Source of the DNA: Helianthus annuus
Taxonomy: Eukaryota; Streptophyta; Magnoliopsida; Asterales; Asteraceae
DNA length: 64,000 nucleotides
Assembly (NCBI RefSeq): GCF_002127325.2
Contig: NC_035448.2
Span: 119,926,538-119,990,537 of the forward strand
Direction: 5' to 3'
The position numbers were made by a program, and so were the translations under genes. The stretch's first letter is position 1. Every line of letters starts with the position of its first letter. The notes below the pieces were generated by a model, which saw only the letters and a list, made by a program, of their open reading frames with translations, ran no database searches and was not told the DNA's origin. Positions 33,601 to 44,204 of this stretch are shown in pieces.

Positions 33601-34603
33601 TCTTAAAGAAGTTGTTTCGAGGCACGGGGTGCCCACCTCCATTATTTCGGATCGGGATGCACGATTCACGTCAGAACTATGGCAGGCGATGCACAAATCT
33701 TCCGGCTCACGATTAGACATGAGCACAACATATCATCCTCAGACGGATGGACAGTCTGAGCGAACGATCCAAACTCTTAAAGACATGCTTCGGGCATGCG
33801 TTATCGATTTCGGCAACGGATGGGAAAAGCATCTTCCTTTGGTGGAGTTTTCGTATAACAACAGTTATCACACCAGCATACAAGCCGCTCCATTCGAGGC
33901 ATTGTATGGACGTAAATGCCGGTCACCTCTCTGTTGGGCAGAGGTGGGGGATAGTCAGATTACGGGTCCAGAGATTGTAGTGGACGCCACGGAAAAGATT
34001 GCACAGATACGGCAACGCATGGCGGCAGCACGCGACCGTCAGAAAGCCTACGCAGACAAGCGTAGCAAGCCTTTGGAATTTCAGGTCGGGGACCGGGTTT
34101 TATTAAAAGTCTCACCCTGGAAGGGTGTGGTTCGTTTTGGAAAACGAGGCAAACTCAATCCAAGGTATGTTGGACCGTTCGAAATCACTGAAAGAATAGG
34201 CCCAGTAGCCTACAGACTGAACCTACCAGCTGAACTCGGTGCAGTTCACAATGTATTTCACGTGTCGAATCTGAAGAAGTGCCTGTCAGATGAGACCCTC
34301 ACAGTTCCTTTTAAGGAACTTACTATCGACGAGCGGTTGCAGTTCGTCGAGGAGCCAGTTGAAATCACGGATCGGGATGTTAAGGTCCTCAAACACAAGA
34401 GAATCCCTCTTGTTCGAGTTCGTTGGAACTCCCGACGTGGCCCAGAGTACACCTGGGAACGCGAAGACCAGATGACAGAAAAGTACCCCCAGTTATTCGA
34501 AACCAATGCAACCACTACTGAGGCTGAAGCTACTACTACTGAATTTCGGGACGAAATTCCAAATCAACGGGGGGATGATGTGACACCCCAGGAAAACCAG
34601 TGA
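30620..34603 (+). pseudogene. E3 gag-pol, multiply broken
   Basis: Gag starts at ATG 30620 (MSGRVDMTQAQL) and resumes in another frame at 30850-31500, with the WWNAQ and YHTRDVV region. The zinc knuckle and most of the protease are missing at about 31500-31560, an internal deletion. RT runs 31720-32470 in pieces, with FIDDILIY intact, a frameshift near 31966 and a stop near 32100. An in-frame TAG occurs at about 32467. RNase H is at 32670-33050 (CDASIQGLG). Integrase is at 33230-34250, with loss of the zinc-binding Cys pair near 33370 and a frameshift near 33520. A chromodomain-like segment lies about 277-327 codons into the last frame ([16 protein letters not shown]). This copy cannot make a full polyprotein. 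Confidence 0.85.
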
Positions 34604-34660
34604 ACGATATAACTTACCTAGCTTCCTCAGTGAGTGCGTACCAAATTTCGGGACGAAATT

Positions 34661-34679
34661 TCTTTCAAGTTGGGGATAA
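34661..34679 (+). promoter_or_regulatory. E3 polypurine-type tract before the 3' LTR
   Basis: The stretch ending GTTGGGGATAA lies just before the LTR start at 34680 and serves as plus-strand primer in this family. About 20 bp upstream is the palindrome AATTTCGGGACGAAATT (34644-34660), also found before the E1 3' LTR. Confidence 0.6.
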
Positions 34680-37203
34680 TGTGACAACTCGAATTTCCAA
34701 GATTCTATTTCGTATTTATTGCACGTTCTTGTATTATTTAGTTGATTGATTTCACAGTTAGTTGTTATGAAATTGTATATGTTTTGAGACAATGAAGTGT
34801 GTTGTGTGACTTTGCGTGGTTGTTTGTTAATTGTGATAGACTTGTCAAATATGTGAACTTGGTGGTGAAACTGTGAAATTGATTGAGATGGTGTACCTTT
34901 GTAAAATAGAATAATTGAGGGTGTGAAGAGTTATTAGTGAAAACTTAATTATACTTAACCCTAATCTCCTTTTCACTAATCATTCTCTCAAAATCAAAAC
35001 ACGTACTTGTAACTCTCTAATCCTCTAGCAAGCATCATCACCATCATCATTGGCACAAGATAATCATCACACTTGATTCCTCTTTCTCTAGAATCATTCA
35101 AGGTAATTGTGTAATCATTGTTAATTGATTGTTGATTGTATCAAATCTTGATTATGTGTTTCATAAAAACCCTAATTCTTTATGTGATAGTTATGAGCTT
35201 TGATTGATTCCTGTTTATTCTGATTTATTATGAAATGATTATGGTTGTATGATTGATCGACTGCCTAATGCCAATCCGTTTGATGTGATGAGCATGTGAA
35301 TCGTTTAATTGATTTCTGTTGTGAACGTATGAAGTAGGGTTGATTGTATGAACATCAGAACGTAACTGCTTTGATCTTGTTGAGTATGTGGAATGTTTGG
35401 AATGCACGCATAGTTGAATGTCTGAGCTTATTTATAAAACATGTGTCTGAGCTTATTGATTAACACATGACCGAGTTTGTATGCTTATTAACATGATCCG
35501 AGTTTCTTGATTTATAATGGCCCGAGTTTAATAAAGTCAAATGGTCCGAGTAATGTGTTTGGACCGAGTTTATGTAATGTGTTTGGACCGAGTTTATGAA
35601 GTAAAAGTGGACCGAGTTTATAAATCCCCCATGTCCGAGTTTATTGATAATTGAATGTCCGAGTTTATTGATAATTGAATGTCCGAGTTTATTGAATGAT
35701 TAAAGGGGTCCGAGTTTAATGGATCACCTTTGATCCGAGTTTAATGGATCACCTTTGATCCGAGTTTAGTGGATCACCTTGGGTCCGAGTTTAATGGATC
35801 ACCTTGGATCCGAGTTTAATAGATTAATGGTGGACTGAGATTAATATGCTCACCCATGTCCGAATTAATATGAGAATCTATGTCTGAGTTTGTATGTCGA
35901 TCTCATGACCGAGTTTGTATGATATATCATGTGTTATCCGAGTTTTGAACAGGGGAGACCCCCCCCCCACACTTGTCTGATGTGTAATTGTCTGATGTTG
36001 TGTGATTGTTCTGATGATCGAATACTGAATGATATATATACATATATATATACGGTTTCAAGATATGCATGCAGTAAACGATTATAATAAACTGCTAATA
36101 ATCAATAACGAATTTGATGATGATGAACACACGGCTTGAATAATGTTGTCTGAACTTTATAAGTGACGTGTAACTTGAGTTTAGGACAAACAGCTAAAGC
36201 TTACTGCATGTACTATATGTGACTATATGCTATTGAATGGTACTACATGATCTTATATGTGCGAACAATTCTTATCATCTCATCCTGTACACAACCCTCA
36301 CACAGATCACAACTGTTTAGACATAAGTAACATGTAAACCCTACTTGAATGTAACACTTACATTGAATCACGTGCAATGCATCCTAGGTCGTGTGTAGCG
36401 GACCTATACATTTAACTAACCCCAGAAGCAATAACATACCGAGCAAACCAAGGTGAGTTCACACAGCCAAGGCATGGGGTTCCCAGGGTGGGAATGGGGT
36501 TGATTATTTACTGGTACTTATCTATATTGGAACGTAGTGAAGTGATTTGATGAACTATTGTACCTACGCAGCTGATAGAACTACGACTAGACTAGTAACA
36601 CTTATTGAACTGATCTTCGCACACCTGCCAAGGGTTGGCCGCGATATTATGACTGACTTCGCACACCTGCCTTTGGAAGGCCGCGAACTGAACTTACTAA
36701 TCTTCGCACACCAGCCTGGTAGGCCGCGATACAGATAAACCTAGTCTAGAATACTCGGGATGAACATCCCCTAATACCTTCGCATACCTGCCTGGGAGGC
36801 CGCGATGGAAACTAATACGATACACGACATAACGAACGAACACACTGTACTATTACTGAACTGTTAACTGTGAACTCGCTCAACTAGTTTGTTGATCCTC
36901 TGTTACATGCCTTGCAGGTCGTTAGATATTTATGGAGCTTGCACAAGGAGGAGCAGGTCGTTGTGGAGCATGGATTATGTTTTGAACTTATTGAACTTAT
37001 GTTACACATTTGGGCTTTCGTACTTATGCTTCCGCTATACTTATAAATTATGATTATGTTTTGAACACCTATCATATTGAATGATTGGTTTACATTTATT
37101 ATATTTGATATTACTTACATGTTCGATATGATTGGTGGCTTGATCCTGGTCAGTCACGCTCCCAAGCGGTGATACTCCGTTCGTGGATTTTGGGGGTGTG
37201 ACA
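34680..37203 (+). repeat. E3 3' LTR
   Basis: A 2524-bp repeat of 27765-30299. Visible differences include a 12-bp deletion near 36842 and a small change near the end (CCGTTCGTGG against CCGCAGGTGG). Confidence 0.9.
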
Positions 37204-37210
37204 TCTAGTC

Positions 37211-40200
37211 TTGGGAAAACCTTTTGTGCAAACTCATAAAGCTTTGAAAAACCGGAAATTCAACAATCTACCTCTTCAATTAGGGGCATTCAAAAGGAGC
37301 ATAGATCTTGAGCGTTCAATGAAGTATCCTTTTGGCAATAATGACCCCCTAATTGAAGATGAAGCTGAACCACCCGATACAACTAACGAAGAAGACCACT
37401 TTGTCGAAGAAGAGATAGCCATAGAACAAACCTTTAAGGTTCTTAATCTAGATGAGCCACAAAATAAGGTGTCTTCTAAAGACCCACCCATTGAGCTCAA
37501 AGAACTTCCTAAAGGTTTGGAATATGCTTTTCTAGGCAAAGATGGTAGTTTACCTGTAATCATTTCATCTAAATTAAGAAACATAGAAAAAGAAAAATTA
37601 ATTAGCCTGCTTAAAAAACACAAAAACGCGATCGCTTGGAAGCTTGTAGATATTAAAGGAATAAGCCCTTCCATGTGCACGCACAAAATTTTAATGAATG
37701 ATGACTACAAAACGGTAATTCAACCACAACGAAGAGTGAACCCCAATGTTCAAGAAGTGGTTAAGAATGAAGTCATCAAACTACTTGACGCAGGACTAAT
37801 CTACCCTATCTCCGATAGCCCGTGGGTAAGTCCCGTTCAAGTAGTCCCAAAGAAAGGAGGTATGACGGTAATAACTAATGAGAAAAATGAATTAATACCA
37901 ACGAGAACCGTCACAGGGTGGAGAGTTTGTATAGATTATAGGCGATTAAATGAAGCAACAAGGAAAGACCACTTTCCTTTACCCTTCATTGATCAAATGT
38001 TAGAAAGATTATCCGGTCATAAATTTTATTGTTTCTTAGATGGTTTTTCAGGTTACTTTCAAATACCGATAGCACCAGAAGACCAAGAGAAAACAACTTT
38101 CACATGTCCCTACGGAACTTTCGCATATCGACGCATGCCATTCGGTCTATGTAATGCGCCTGCAACATTCCAACGTTGTATGGTCGCCATTTTCCATGAT
38201 ATGATCGAAAAGACAATGGAAGTCTTCATGGATGACTTTTCCATCTTTGGAGACTCATATGACCAATGCCTCGATAATCTTGAACGAATGCCATCCCGAT
38301 GTGAGGAAACTAACCTCGCCCTTAACTGGGAAAAATGCCATTTCATGGTAACAGAGGGAATAGTACTCGGTCACAAAATCTCAAGCGAAGGAATGGAAGT
38401 TGATCGAGCAAAAATAGAGACTATTTCTCGATTACCTCCTCCATCCTCCGTACGAGCAATCAGAAGTTTCCTAGGACATGCCGGATTTTATAGAAGGTTT
38501 ATCAAAGACTTTTCAAAAATCTCAAGGCCTCTAACAAAATTACTTGAAAAAGATGCACCCTTCATCTTTGACAAGGAATGCAATCAAGCATTTCTAACCC
38601 TCAAGGAAATGCTAGTCAATGCACCTATCATGATAGCGCCAGATTGGAAATTTCCTTTCGAAATCATGTGCGATGCAAGTGACTTTGCTGTTGGAGCAGT
38701 CTTGGGACAAAGGAAAGAAAAGCATTTCCACCCAATTTATTATGCTAGTAAAACTCTTAATGATGCACAAGAAAATTATACAACTACAGAAAAAGAATTA
38801 CTAGCAGTGGTATTTGCTTTTGATAAATTTCGTTCTTATCTTGTTCTTTCTAAAACAGTAGTCTATACAGACCATGCAGCCATCACGTACCTCTTCAAGA
38901 AGCAAGACGCAAAACCCCGTTTGATCAGATGGATTCTACTCCTCCAAGAATTCGACATCGAAATCAAGGACAAAAGAGGAGCAGAAAACACCGCTGCAGA
39001 TCATCTCTCACGCTTAGAAGACCCAGCTTTGGAGACAACCAGAGACGAGCAAATCAACGAGAAATTTCCCACAGAATCCTTGGAAATGATGGAGAGTAGA
39101 CAAGAGCCATGGTATGCCGACTACGCTAATTTCCTAGCTAGCGGTATAGTCACCAAAGGATGGCCACATCATCAAAGAAAGAAATTCTTTGCTGATGTAA
39201 AGCATTACTTTTGGGAAGACCCCTATCTTTTCAAAATGTGTGCCGACCAGCTCATCCGAAGGTGTGTCCATGGTAATGAAGCACGAAGAATTCTCCATCA
39301 TTGTCATGAAGGTCCATACGGAGGACATCATGGTGCCGCAAGTACCGCACGAAAGGTATTTGATTCGGGATTTTACTGGCCAACCATTTACAAGGATGCA
39401 CAAAACCTTGTAAAGACATGTGATGCCTGCCAGAGATCAGGTAATATTTCTTCCAAAAACGAAATGCCTCAAAATGGCATTCTCGTCTGTGAAATCTTTG
39501 ATGTGTGGGGACTCGATTTCATGGGACCATTCCCACCTTCAAAGGGAAACAAATATATACTTGTGGCAGTCGATTACTTGTCTAAATGGGCGGAGGCCGA
39601 GGCTCTTCCAACAAATGATGGAAGAGTAGTGGTAAAATTCTTGAAAAAACTGTTTTCTCGCTTTGGGACACCAAAGGCTTTAATAAGTGATAGAGGTACC
39701 CATTTTTGCAATCATCAACTCGAAAAAATATTAACAAGGTATGGGGTCTATCACCGGGTCTCAACAGCATATCACCCTCAAACAAATGGGCAAGCCGAAG
39801 TGACTAATCGAGGTTTAAAACGAATACTTGAAAAAACCGTAGGAATAAATAAAAAAGAATGGGCCGACAAGTTAGACGACGCTTTATGGGCTTTTCGAAC
39901 TGCCTATAAAACCACTATAGGCACAACCCCATATAAGCTCGTCTATGGAAAAAGTTGTCACTTGCCAGTAGAAATAGCTCACAAGGCCTATTGGGCAATA
40001 AAAAACGTAAACTTAGATTTAGAAAATGCAGGTAAAAATCGATTTTGTCAAATAAATGAATTAGACGAGCTAAGGAATTATGCATATTCTAACTCCGAAA
40101 TTTATAAAGAAAGAATGAAAAATTTACACGATAAATATATTAAATCTAATGAATTTCGGGTAGGAGATCAAGTTCTATTGTTTAATTCACGACTTCGATT

Positions 40201-40390
40201 ATTTCCTGGTAAGCTAAAATCTAGGTGGTCAGGACCTTTTTCCGTCACCCATGTTTTTCCACACGGTGCAGTAGAAATTAAAACTCGAAATGGGATACCG
40301 TTTAAAGTCAATGGCCAACGGCTAAAATTCTACAGAGGATCCATTGAGGATGAGGAAGAGGAGATCTCACTTCAAACGGTTAACGAATAA
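37211..40390 (+). CDS. E2 pol: RT, RNase H, integrase (frame open, start lost to E3)
   Basis: An uninterrupted frame of 1059 codons beginning with TTG, not ATG, because E3 separates it from the upstream ORF. A short protease C-end comes first (GKPFVQ). Reverse transcriptase lies at about 170-360, with PFGLCNAP and the catalytic FMDDF at 339-343. RNase H begins near residue 487 (CDAS, Asp 488). The integrase zinc finger has His near 699-707 and Cys 737/740. The catalytic triad D769, D827, E863 shows the canonical 35-residue gap between the last two. The C-terminus has the basic [20 protein letters not shown] region and no chromodomain. Enzymes of a Ty3/gypsy element: cDNA synthesis and integration. 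All catalytic residues I looked for are present, so the frame itself appears undamaged. Confidence 0.9.
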   Translation: MGKPFVQTHKALKNRKFNNLPLQLGAFKRSIDLERSMKYPFGNNDPLIEDEAEPPDTTNEEDHFVEEEIAIEQTFKVLNLDEPQNKVSSKDPPIELKELPKGLEYAFLGKDGSLPVIISSKLRNIEKEKLISLLKKHKNAIAWKLVDIKGISPSMCTHKILMNDDYKTVIQPQRRVNPNVQEVVKNEVIKLLDAGLIYPISDSPWVSPVQVVPKKGGMTVITNEKNELIPTRTVTGWRVCIDYRRLNEATRKDHFPLPFIDQMLERLSGHKFYCFLDGFSGYFQIPIAPEDQEKTTFTCPYGTFAYRRMPFGLCNAPATFQRCMVAIFHDMIEKTMEVFMDDFSIFGDSYDQCLDNLERMPSRCEETNLALNWEKCHFMVTEGIVLGHKISSEGMEVDRAKIETISRLPPPSSVRAIRSFLGHAGFYRRFIKDFSKISRPLTKLLEKDAPFIFDKECNQAFLTLKEMLVNAPIMIAPDWKFPFEIMCDASDFAVGAVLGQRKEKHFHPIYYASKTLNDAQENYTTTEKELLAVVFAFDKFRSYLVLSKTVVYTDHAAITYLFKKQDAKPRLIRWILLLQEFDIEIKDKRGAENTAADHLSRLEDPALETTRDEQINEKFPTESLEMMESRQEPWYADYANFLASGIVTKGWPHHQRKKFFADVKHYFWEDPYLFKMCADQLIRRCVHGNEARRILHHCHEGPYGGHHGAASTARKVFDSGFYWPTIYKDAQNLVKTCDACQRSGNISSKNEMPQNGILVCEIFDVWGLDFMGPFPPSKGNKYILVAVDYLSKWAEAEALPTNDGRVVVKFLKKLFSRFGTPKALISDRGTHFCNHQLEKILTRYGVYHRVSTAYHPQTNGQAEVTNRGLKRILEKTVGINKKEWADKLDDALWAFRTAYKTTIGTTPYKLVYGKSCHLPVEIAHKAYWAIKNVNLDLENAGKNRFCQINELDELRNYAYSNSEIYKERMKNLHDKYIKSNEFRVGDQVLLFNSRLRLFPGKLKSRWSGPFSVTHVFPHGAVEIKTRNGIPFKVNGQRLKFYRGSIEDEEEEISLQTVNE

Positions 40391-41178
40391 ACTCATACCA
40401 GACATATTACAGGTAAGTGTACGTTTCAAAACCGGTAAGTCTTCTAACCATTTTCGGAAATAGGGGGCCTGCACACGAGCACATTCCAAAAAAAAAAAAA
40501 ATTTTCAAAAACTTTGCTCGGCACGGGGCCGTGTCCGCTGGACACGGGGCCGTGTCGAGGCAACTGTCGGGATAAAACCCTCTTTTCCTATCAGTTACAC
40601 CATTCCACACGCCCCGTATAGCCGAAAACGCTCTGGTTTGAGGCGATTTTCTGCAGTTTTCCAACGTTACCACCGAGTTTAACAACGTCAAGGTATGATT
40701 CTATCCTCTTTAGTAGTTAGATTAGTTACTTGCATGTAGTTAAAACATCAAAAATTGGGGAAAAATCTAGGGTTCTTCATGTTCATCCGGATCGAACTCA
40801 AAATTTTTGATGAAATCTGTTAGTAGTAGTTTAGATTAGTATAGTAGGAAGTAAATAAACATGTATTGTTGATAGATTCGTTCGATTTCCAACTAAAACC
40901 CCAAACCCTTGTTCTTGAACCGAAAAACACGAAATTGAAAGGGTAAACGGTTTGTTTTGGGAAAAACGACACTTAGGGTTTCATTTTCGGGGGAAACCGC
41001 TACTATTGGGCTAAAAATTTTCAGGTTTTCGAAACCGGGACGAAAAATGAAATTTTTGGGTTATAGACGCCTGGACACGGGGCTGTGTCCGCTGAACACG
41101 GGGCCGTGTCCAGCCCACTGTTTGCAGTTTCACTCCAATTTTCCTTGTTTCGTACTAACTTTTGATGTATTCTTTCAG
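40391..41178. other. E2 spacer between pol and the downstream ORF
   Basis: Non-coding with two palindrome dimers (40519-40560 and 41071-41113). It ends in a pyrimidine-rich stretch and TTCTTTCAG directly before the next ATG, which looks like a 3' splice site. Confidence 0.6.
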
Positions 41179-42213
41179 ATGTCGAAATTCACGAGGTTTA
41201 ACGCAAGTGAACTGGACGCTAGGGCACGGTACGAGATTCTACAAACGAGACCGGAAGAGTACCCGAGGCGGGCGTGTACCGACTTGCTAACCATGGTGAA
41301 TCAACTTGACCGATTCAACAACATTGTGAGAGGTCCACTGGCTGTCGCATTGAACACCCGACTTCGGTCGGTGCATCAATGCACGATGGAGTTCTACAAC
41401 ACCTTCATTTTCAACTCGAGATGTGACCCGTTTGACCATGATGCGGTCACATTCCGATGTGGAGGGACCACGTTCACAACCTCCATGGCACAGTTTGGAG
41501 CTATCATAGGGCTATATAGTGAAGAGGAATCGGGAAATGAAGAGAATACTGGGGGATTACGAGACTTGGATGCAACTGAACGCCAAGCCGCATGGGCTCA
41601 AATAGGTGAAGGAATCTACAACCCGAGCAGCACCAAAAGCACCAAACTGAGGGACCCGCTTTACCGCTACATTCACAGGCTCCTCACCTACTCGCTAAAC
41701 CAGCGTCACGACAGTAGTGGCGTTGTAGGGTTGAAAGATTTGGTTGTCCTTCACTGTATCCATAACCAGAAGCCTCTCGATGTTCCTTATCTCTTGCTAC
41801 GGAACATGCACCTAAATCGCCTTGCTCACGCTCCTACACCTATCTTCTTCGGGGGATGGGTGTACCATCTTTTCAAGCATTTCACGAATATCCCAAGGTC
41901 CTTTAAAAGGAGTCCATGGTCGGGACGGGTCGATTACCACATTTTCCGAGCCATGAACTTGCTTTATGACGCGGAAGACGGGACGGTGAGCTTTCAAAGG
42001 ACGCAAGGCTATGCATGGAACCCGCAGGAGGCTCTAGTTCTTCATGCACCACCTCCCCATTTTCAGTACCCACCCCAAGGCGATCCGGGTCAATCCTCCT
42101 CTCAAGGAGGTGGTTTTCCTAACTTTCAAAGTTTACATGATCTTTTGCAGGAAAACCTCATGTGCACCAGGAACACCTACAATCTCGCCAATAACACATA
42201 CCACCGGGTTTGA
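41179..42213 (+). CDS. E2 downstream ORF (env-position, Athila ORF-like)
   Basis: A 344-residue protein starting MSKFTRFNASELDARARYE. I chose this ATG because it sits right after TTTCAG, and the frame upstream of it runs through the palindrome dimer. It resembles the plant-retrotransposon ORF found after pol or in non-autonomous Athila relatives, with features such as EYPRRACTD, CTMEFYNTF, HRLLTYSLNQR and RAMNLLYDAEDG. I see no signal peptide or convincing membrane anchor, so calling it an envelope is not justified. The frame ends at TGA (42211-42213), but 35 further codons follow in frame to a TAG at 42321, so this stop may be a recent mutation. Function unknown. Confidence 0.7.
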   Translation: MSKFTRFNASELDARARYEILQTRPEEYPRRACTDLLTMVNQLDRFNNIVRGPLAVALNTRLRSVHQCTMEFYNTFIFNSRCDPFDHDAVTFRCGGTTFTTSMAQFGAIIGLYSEEESGNEENTGGLRDLDATERQAAWAQIGEGIYNPSSTKSTKLRDPLYRYIHRLLTYSLNQRHDSSGVVGLKDLVVLHCIHNQKPLDVPYLLLRNMHLNRLAHAPTPIFFGGWVYHLFKHFTNIPRSFKRSPWSGRVDYHIFRAMNLLYDAEDGTVSFQRTQGYAWNPQEALVLHAPPPHFQYPPQGDPGQSSSQGGGFPNFQSLHDLLQENLMCTRNTYNLANNTYHRV

Positions 42214-42321
42214 GCTATCGAGCGCAACATTAACGATATACAAGACGATATCGGTAGCATCCGGGAGTACATGGCAAGGCATGGGGGTGGAGGTGATGGT
42301 AGTGATGAAGACATGGAGTAG

Positions 42322-44204
42322 GAGGCTTGAAGGAACAAGGGGCAGGTTGGTGATGAGCCCACAGGTTTAAGTACCCTTCTCTATCGAACAATTTACGGCC
42401 TGCGTGCCGCTTGTTGAACAATTTACTTTCCTTAACTATTTCTTTTATCTTTGTTTTATTTTTACTTTATGCGTGGAGACAATTAACGTTGGTAATTTAG
42501 GATGGTTTATGTTTGTTTGGTTTGGTATTGAGTGATTAGACAGGTACAATGCAAGGGTTAGAGTGCTAAATATTAGCACTTGCAGCCCCGAAATGGAGAA
42601 ACCGGGAGACAAAACCTGTTTTTCAGGCTCACAGACTATCCACACGGGGACGTGTCCAGCCGACACGCCCCCGTGTTCATCTCCCAGACCTGCTGTTTGG
42701 TTACTGACCTGCAATTTTTTGCCAGACACGAGGCCGTGTTCAGCCAACACGCCCCCGTGTTCATTTTCTGTAAGTTCTCGGTACTGGCAGTTTACCACGG
42801 GGCCGTGTCCAATGGACACGGGGCCGTGTCCAGACTGCCAGTAACAAAAATCTTTGCTTTTTAAACCACTTTTACACATTCTAATCAACCAAAAACCTTA
42901 TTTTTGGACACATTGAGGACAATGTGTAATTTAAGTGTGGGGGGGATGCTAAAACCTTGAATTTTGCAAATCCTAAACACAAGCCTTACACAAAACTCTA
43001 TTGGAACTGCTAAACACCCCAAATTTTTTCAAAAACTTTTTCATTTTTTTATTTACTTGTCTTAGTTTAAGTTGGGAATAACAAGTTCTAAAAAGGTTAT
43101 ATTTTTACAAGTTTACAACCGATAGCGTCGTGATAACAAAGAACCAACATAAGAAAATTATGAAACGGCATAACAAGCCTAGTTAAAAATTCGATTATAT
43201 ATACTTGATCACATTAAAAACCCATTCCCACAAAAGTGAGTTTTGAGCCTTTATTGAGCATAAAAATATACATATTTAGACTAAATGCTCATTTTTCGTT
43301 TCTTGTGTGAATAGCCGCTTGGTTCTTACGAATCTAGAACTTGCCACAACAATACATTCCCGGTCCTTACCAACTTAAACCCAAGTAAGTAAATGATGGA
43401 GGCATTAGGACTAACCATTTTTCTTCCAAAACCATTATTTTTCATTTTTTTATCACCTACCCAAAATCCCCCTAGATAGCCCCTTTGAGCCTAAACCTTT
43501 CATTTCATTACCCCAAAACCCTTTTTACCCACCAAAAACCATTTTTTATTTTTCACCCTTTATTTTAGTAACAAGCTCGGTTCTTCGTAAACTCGCCTTT
43601 TTATGAAAAAGAAAATGATGAAGTCAAAAACAAACAAAAGCTATATAAAAGCTTGTTTGGAGAAATACTTCAAAATAAAAAGTCGCTAAAGACAAGGTAT
43701 TTTACGAAAACCGACGCTTTTTACGAATTTTCGCCCTTTTACTAACCACTAACCCAACCACCCACCTTTAACCCAAGCCTAACCCTTCACCCCAAAAGTC
43801 CTCTTGATATTTACAAAGGTAAAAAGTTAAAAAGGAGGAGGATTGATTGCTTGGCAAGCCTATGGAAGGCGTAAGTTCCATGCCGCTCTCGAGTGATTCA
43901 CTAAAAATATACACCTTCGGCCGAGTGTTGAGTGATCCCCCGTGAGGTATGTGAACTTGTATATAAATGGAATTTTAATAAGGCATGCTATGCCCAAATA
44001 AGTAATTTATCTTATGAAACGTTCAAAATAAATCATAACGAATAGGATTGTAAATAAATAAAAATAAAACTTACAAAGACCTTGGATTCCCGACACTCTA
44101 GGACAAGCTAAAAACTTTCTCTTCTACCTATTCCATTTGGGAGTGTAAGCCACATTTACAGAGTTTTGCTTGAGGACAAGCAAAAGTTCAAGTGTGGGGG
44201 TATT
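42322..44204. other. E2 3' non-coding region
   Basis: It contains three palindrome dimers (42640-42832), then TTGAGGACAATGTG followed by AAGTGTGGGGGGGATG (about 42907-42948), a pyrimidine-rich middle and, at 44172-44204, a second TTGAGGACAAG...AAGTGTGGGGGTATT directly before the 3' LTR. The last one is the polypurine tract; the first is a look-alike 1.26 kb upstream. No ORF has support. Confidence 0.65.

Larger units (their letters stand above)
27765..37203 (+). mobile_element. E3: Tekay/Del-like chromovirus (Ty3/gypsy), coding region decayed
   Basis: It is bounded by TGTGACAACTCG and GGGGGTGTGACA, with the exact TSD TCTAG (27760-27764 and 37204-37208). The 5' LTR is 27765-30299 and the 3' LTR 34680-37203. 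They differ at about 12-16 positions plus a 12-bp indel by eye. A primer site TTGGTATCAGAGCCA follows the 5' LTR. The interior holds gag, RT, RNase H, integrase and a C-terminal chromodomain, in the order expected for chromoviruses, but the frame is interrupted several times. It interrupts the E2 polyprotein ORF. Confidence 0.9.

Noticed and set aside
40957..42213. Longer frame starting 222 bp upstream of the E2 downstream ORF
   Set aside because: The extra N-terminus is translated from a palindrome dimer and the AG before ATG 41179 suggests the real start.
42445..42888. Open frames over the E2 palindrome dimers (both strands)
   Set aside because: They exist because GC-rich palindromes lack stops; translated product is repetitive (TGPCP type) with no independent support.
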